A DNA stretch of 64,000 nt from Clavibacter sp. A6099 (lineage in GTDB: Bacteria; Actinomycetota; Actinomycetes; Actinomycetales; Microbacteriaceae). Positions 63,101 through 64,000 of this stretch are shown here, piece by piece (position 1 is the stretch's first letter; every line of letters starts with the position of its first letter). Below the pieces are notes generated by a model. That model was not told where the DNA came from. It did no database searches and saw only the letters and a program-made list of their open reading frames with translations. The DNA lies in the NCBI RefSeq assembly GCF_021919125.1, contig NZ_CP083439.1, positions 186,001-250,000 on the forward strand, written 5' to 3'. The position numbers and the translations under genes were made by a program.

Positions 63101-64000
63101 CCGTGATGAGGAAGCCGTACTTGCTGCCCTCGTCGGTGCTGGCCGCGGTGAGGTAGCCGTTGTTCGCCTTGCCGCGGTCGAGCGAGCGGAAGGTCACGCG
63201 GTCGAACACCGCGGTGGCGGCGCCGAACAGGTAGTCCACGTCGCCCTCGATGTAGCTGTCCACGTAGTACTGGCGGATGCGCGTCGTGGGCTTCGGGGTG
63301 TCGGCGAGCAGGGTGTCCTGGTTGCCGAGGAGGCGCACGCCGCGGGCGATGAAGCGGTCGCCCTCGACGCGGAGCGCCACGGCCTGCGCGCTCGTGATCT
63401 CGGGGTGCGCCTTCTCGTCGAACGCGTTCTCGACGGTCAGGTTGTCGAGGGTCACGTCGGTGCCGGTCACCCGGATCACCGCGCTGCCGGCCGTGCCGAG
63501 GGTCTCCTCGGGCTCGTCGGGGTCGGTGGATCCGCTGGCCTGCGCCGCGGAGATCACGACCTGCGACGGGTCGGTGCCGAGTCCGTGCAGCATCACGTTC
63601 GACCGGTCGAGGGAGAACGACTCGCGGTACGTGCCCGGGTCGATGTCGATGCGGTGGTTCGCGAGCGCGGTCTTCGGGATCGACGCGACGGCCGCGGCGA
63701 TGGTCGGGAACTGCTTGCCCGCGCCGACCGTGAGGACCGTGTACTCGACGGGGATCGCGACGGGCGCGGTGGTGGAGGTCCCGGAGACGGTGCTGGAGAC
63801 CTTGGAGACGTTGCCCACGAGGTCGCGCGCGGTCACGCGGTAGAAGACGGGGACGCCCTGGGGCGCGCTCGTGTCGGTGAAGCGGGGCGGGGATCCGGCG
63901 GCCGCGGTCGTGATGGTGGAGAGCAGCACGAAGGTGCCGTTGCTCGTGGTGCTGCGCGAGACGCTGTAGCCCGCGACGTCGGTGTCCTTCGGCGCGGTCC
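57195..64000 (-). CDS. Giant secreted multi-domain pectinesterase/FN3 protein (N-terminus outside window)
   Basis: About 2,270 codons are visible; the start lies beyond base 64,000. Five pectinesterase-like beta-helix modules are separated by fibronectin-III domains. The modules lie at about 63740-62766, 62462-61461, 61139-60150, 59864-58998 and 58121-57195. Single FN3 domains separate modules 1-4; three FN3 in a row precede module 5; one more FN3 is cut by the window edge. Modules 1-3 keep the pectin methylesterase residues: Q in QAVALR, QDTL, the D-x-(F/Y)-x-FG Asp and LGRPW. Modules 4 and 5 keep LGRPY but have lost the QDTL pair. Each module ends in a GWNP-like turn (YLAGTDGWNPTG). Such a protein should demethylate pectin outside the cell. 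The signal peptide or surface anchor is not visible. Confidence 0.93.
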   Translation of the reverse strand, partial: TAPKDTDVAGYSVSRSTTSNGTFVLLSTITTAAAGSPPRFTDTSAPQGVPVFYRVTARDLVGNVSKVSSTVSGTSTTAPVAIPVEYTVLTVGAGKQFPTIAAAVASIPKTALANHRIDIDPGTYRESFSLDRSNVMLHGLGTDPSQVVISAAQASGSTDPDEPEETLGTAGSAVIRVTGTDVTLDNLTVENAFDEKAHPEITSAQAVALRVEGDRFIARGVRLLGNQDTLLADTPKPTTRIRQYYVDSYIEGDVDYLFGAATAVFDRVTFRSLDRGKANNGYLTAASTDEGSKYGFLITGSKIVSDAADGTVNLGRPWHPSADPKALGSVVIKDTWLPSAIDTAAPWDDMSSTNSSGVKVPFAWQDARFAESQNIGPGATVNANRPQMTAKDAANATPEKYLAGKDGWNPVVAASAAVPAVPANVVAAADSSVVHLTWGDDTSASVTGWTVYRADATGAFARIASTDSPSYSDTTVVNGARYRYAITADSRTGVSSAPSDAVEVTVQAAAIVVDITVDPRAEANGATVFPTLTAALAAAPAGTATDPTVISLVAGRYAEYATIAKQHTILVGATGTAQDVVITGDRAAGTPTGTTTDGVADTYGTSGSATLVITGNDVSLRDLTVENAYVEGTYANGQAVALRTTGDRLVYDGVRLLGNQDTLYANSPSAAVPARSYFHDSWIEGDVDFVFGRGTVVIDRSTLNALDHGTTPNGAVTAASTDRSNAHGFLITGSRIIGTAPDGSQNLGRPWQPGKKQADGTSIADPDANAQVVVRDTWLGPVVSKTAWTDMVNSGVTTKWQSARFAEYANTGPGASTGADRAQLTDAQAAESTSAAYLAGSDGWNPVAPLDADAAPAAVTGLVATGAEKQVGLSWSTGAESDVVGYRVHRATGSDALVADAAHLVAEVQKPVFLDRGLVDGTAYRYLVVAVDRAGNASAPSAVVTGTPAVKPLVADITVAADGSGDVTTLQAALAAIPAGTAAAPKVILVKPGTYREAVSSAKANIVIAGTTGEPRDVVITYDNANGTAKGATTCPAVVAATCGTAGSATATLSGSGVQVRDLTIENSFSSAAHPEIGPNNTQAVALRALGDRQTYRHVRLLGTQDTLNADASGNITADGAGYPRQYYVDSYIAGNVDFVFGRAAAVFDRVTIHATTRNGGTVFAPSTASKSRGYLVVDSRITADNDAPTMALGRPWRGWGDGTQADTSRGQTVIRDSWLDGGIAVAQPWTDFAPNVWTDGRLAEFRNTGPAATVNDKRPQLSASDALAQTPAAYLGGTDGWDPTGAPAMDAAPVAPAGLVAAPGAAQVSLDWAESTESDVRAYRVYRDGQLVATTATSSATITGLVNGTAYAFTVRAVDAAGQESPASASASATPALKVDATVHADGSGDYPTLQKAVDAAPGNGEWVVSVDPGSYAGTTTVAKSNVTIVGSGATAADTVLTNATATATLGITGSSVTVRNLSIANTTATGNAPAVSMTGDKVLLAGTAISSSAGRTVFADTSTYTVAARQMITGSTIAGGNDVILGRGSLVVHDTTISVRTNGTVLTPSTAENAKGFLLIGSRVDTTGATNVQLGRPYRAWADTFTPRSIGQAVVRDTVLGSGVKTSQPWGTGPSGEPWTLGRFAEYANTGEGAAQDATRPQLSPAESLGATVAQWLGAPTWYPAVADPAAPADVTAPGVPADLVATAGDASASLAWTASTAADIAGYRVYRSTSATVSIAAANLVGTVGTTPAFADRDLANRTTYRYAVVAVDAAGNASAPATAEVRPVDTAPPAAPVGVLATGADGKVLLSWTPNADADIAGYDVYRDGEKLTSTPLTAPAFTDTGLVNDTAYAYTVTAIDDTGLVSAASAVATGTPRAGDAVAPAVPAKVQTELGRGSVTVRWTASPDDDVTRYDVLRSTGDGAPGVVGTVGPGTTSWTDSAVTIGTAYAYTVVATDGSANSSAASAVARATPIKVDIVVAADGSGDATSLAQVLGSTDPATGTLPNNADYSVQGFRTILVKPGTYAGAVVSGNRYGVNVVGATGDPADVVLTAPGGAVATLTISAPLWTLRDVTLQSVATAAGAQATAVQVKSGDKQVLDHVRLLGDKQTLLVSTANVTTYSRVYVKDSYLEGGADLILGRAVTVVERSTIHVLDRPGASLTDSSIAAGSTYGFLIADSEIVTDGAAGSIALGRPYSTTGKAQVVVRDTVLGAGINTARPWKDWDAVTLWTAGRFSEHRNTGAGAAIVDPATRPQLSDADAAAFTTQRYLAGTDGWNPTGR

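Overview
The window is very GC-rich, with dense, often overlapping genes, actinobacterial families (FBP treble-clef, MSMEG_6728, Pr6Pr, DUF4287) and many TANNNT promoters placed 6-7 bases before a start codon. This points to an actinobacterium, most likely Microbacteriaceae of the Clavibacter/Rathayibacter type. The extreme abundance of GGATCC and the plant-cell-wall and effector-like secreted proteins (multi-domain pectinesterase, secreted chorismate mutase, GH95 glycosidase) fit a plant-associated lifestyle. The genus is an inference. No tRNA, rRNA, IS element, phage gene or CRISPR array was seen.

Layout. 1-2,600: end of an unknown gene, then a YcnI-like copper-site protein coupled to a PepSY membrane protein. 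2,600-5,650 (minus): glycosyltransferase, Pr6Pr membrane protein and LacI regulator. 5,750-8,180: a 12-bp tandem repeat, a DUF4287 protein, a DHA2-type MFS exporter and a small alpha/beta-barrel protein, ending at a strong bidirectional terminator.

8,247-29,866 (minus) is the centrepiece: one nine-gene operon for a Pfa/Hgl-type secondary-lipid (polyunsaturated-fatty-acid-synthase-like) pathway. In order of transcription it encodes a free ACP, a thioesterase, a KS-AT-ACP-KR-DH synthase, a KS-CLF-AT-DH-DH synthase, a PfaD-like enoyl reductase, two acyl-CoA dehydrogenases, an Sfp-type phosphopantetheinyl transferase and a COG2907 FAD oxidoreductase. Seven of its eight junctions overlap (1-8 bp) and the eighth has a 4-bp gap, so all products are probably made together. 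The reading is: the PPTase activates the ACPs, the two megasynthases and the ER build an acyl chain, the flavoproteins alter its saturation, and the thioesterase releases it or edits the synthase. The product is unknown. A palindrome-rich 393-bp region and a MerR-family gene lie directly upstream.

31,100-36,860: YdcF protein; a candidate fluoride riboswitch ahead of paired FluC/CrcB channel genes, continuing into a GNAT, a methyltransferase and a Nudix hydrolase; D-Ala-D-Ala ligase; a small secreted protein; a DHFR-like protein. 36,937-44,250: an inducible carbohydrate operon (binding lipoprotein, two permeases, ThuA-like protein, Gfo/Idh/MocA dehydrogenase, ROK repressor, HAD phosphatase). 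44,280-56,980: mixed housekeeping and accessory genes, including secreted chorismate mutase, a GH95 glycosidase and a divergent EamA/TetR pair sharing one operator. 57,195 to the window end (minus): a giant secreted protein with five pectinesterase modules separated by FN3 domains. Its N-terminus lies outside the window.
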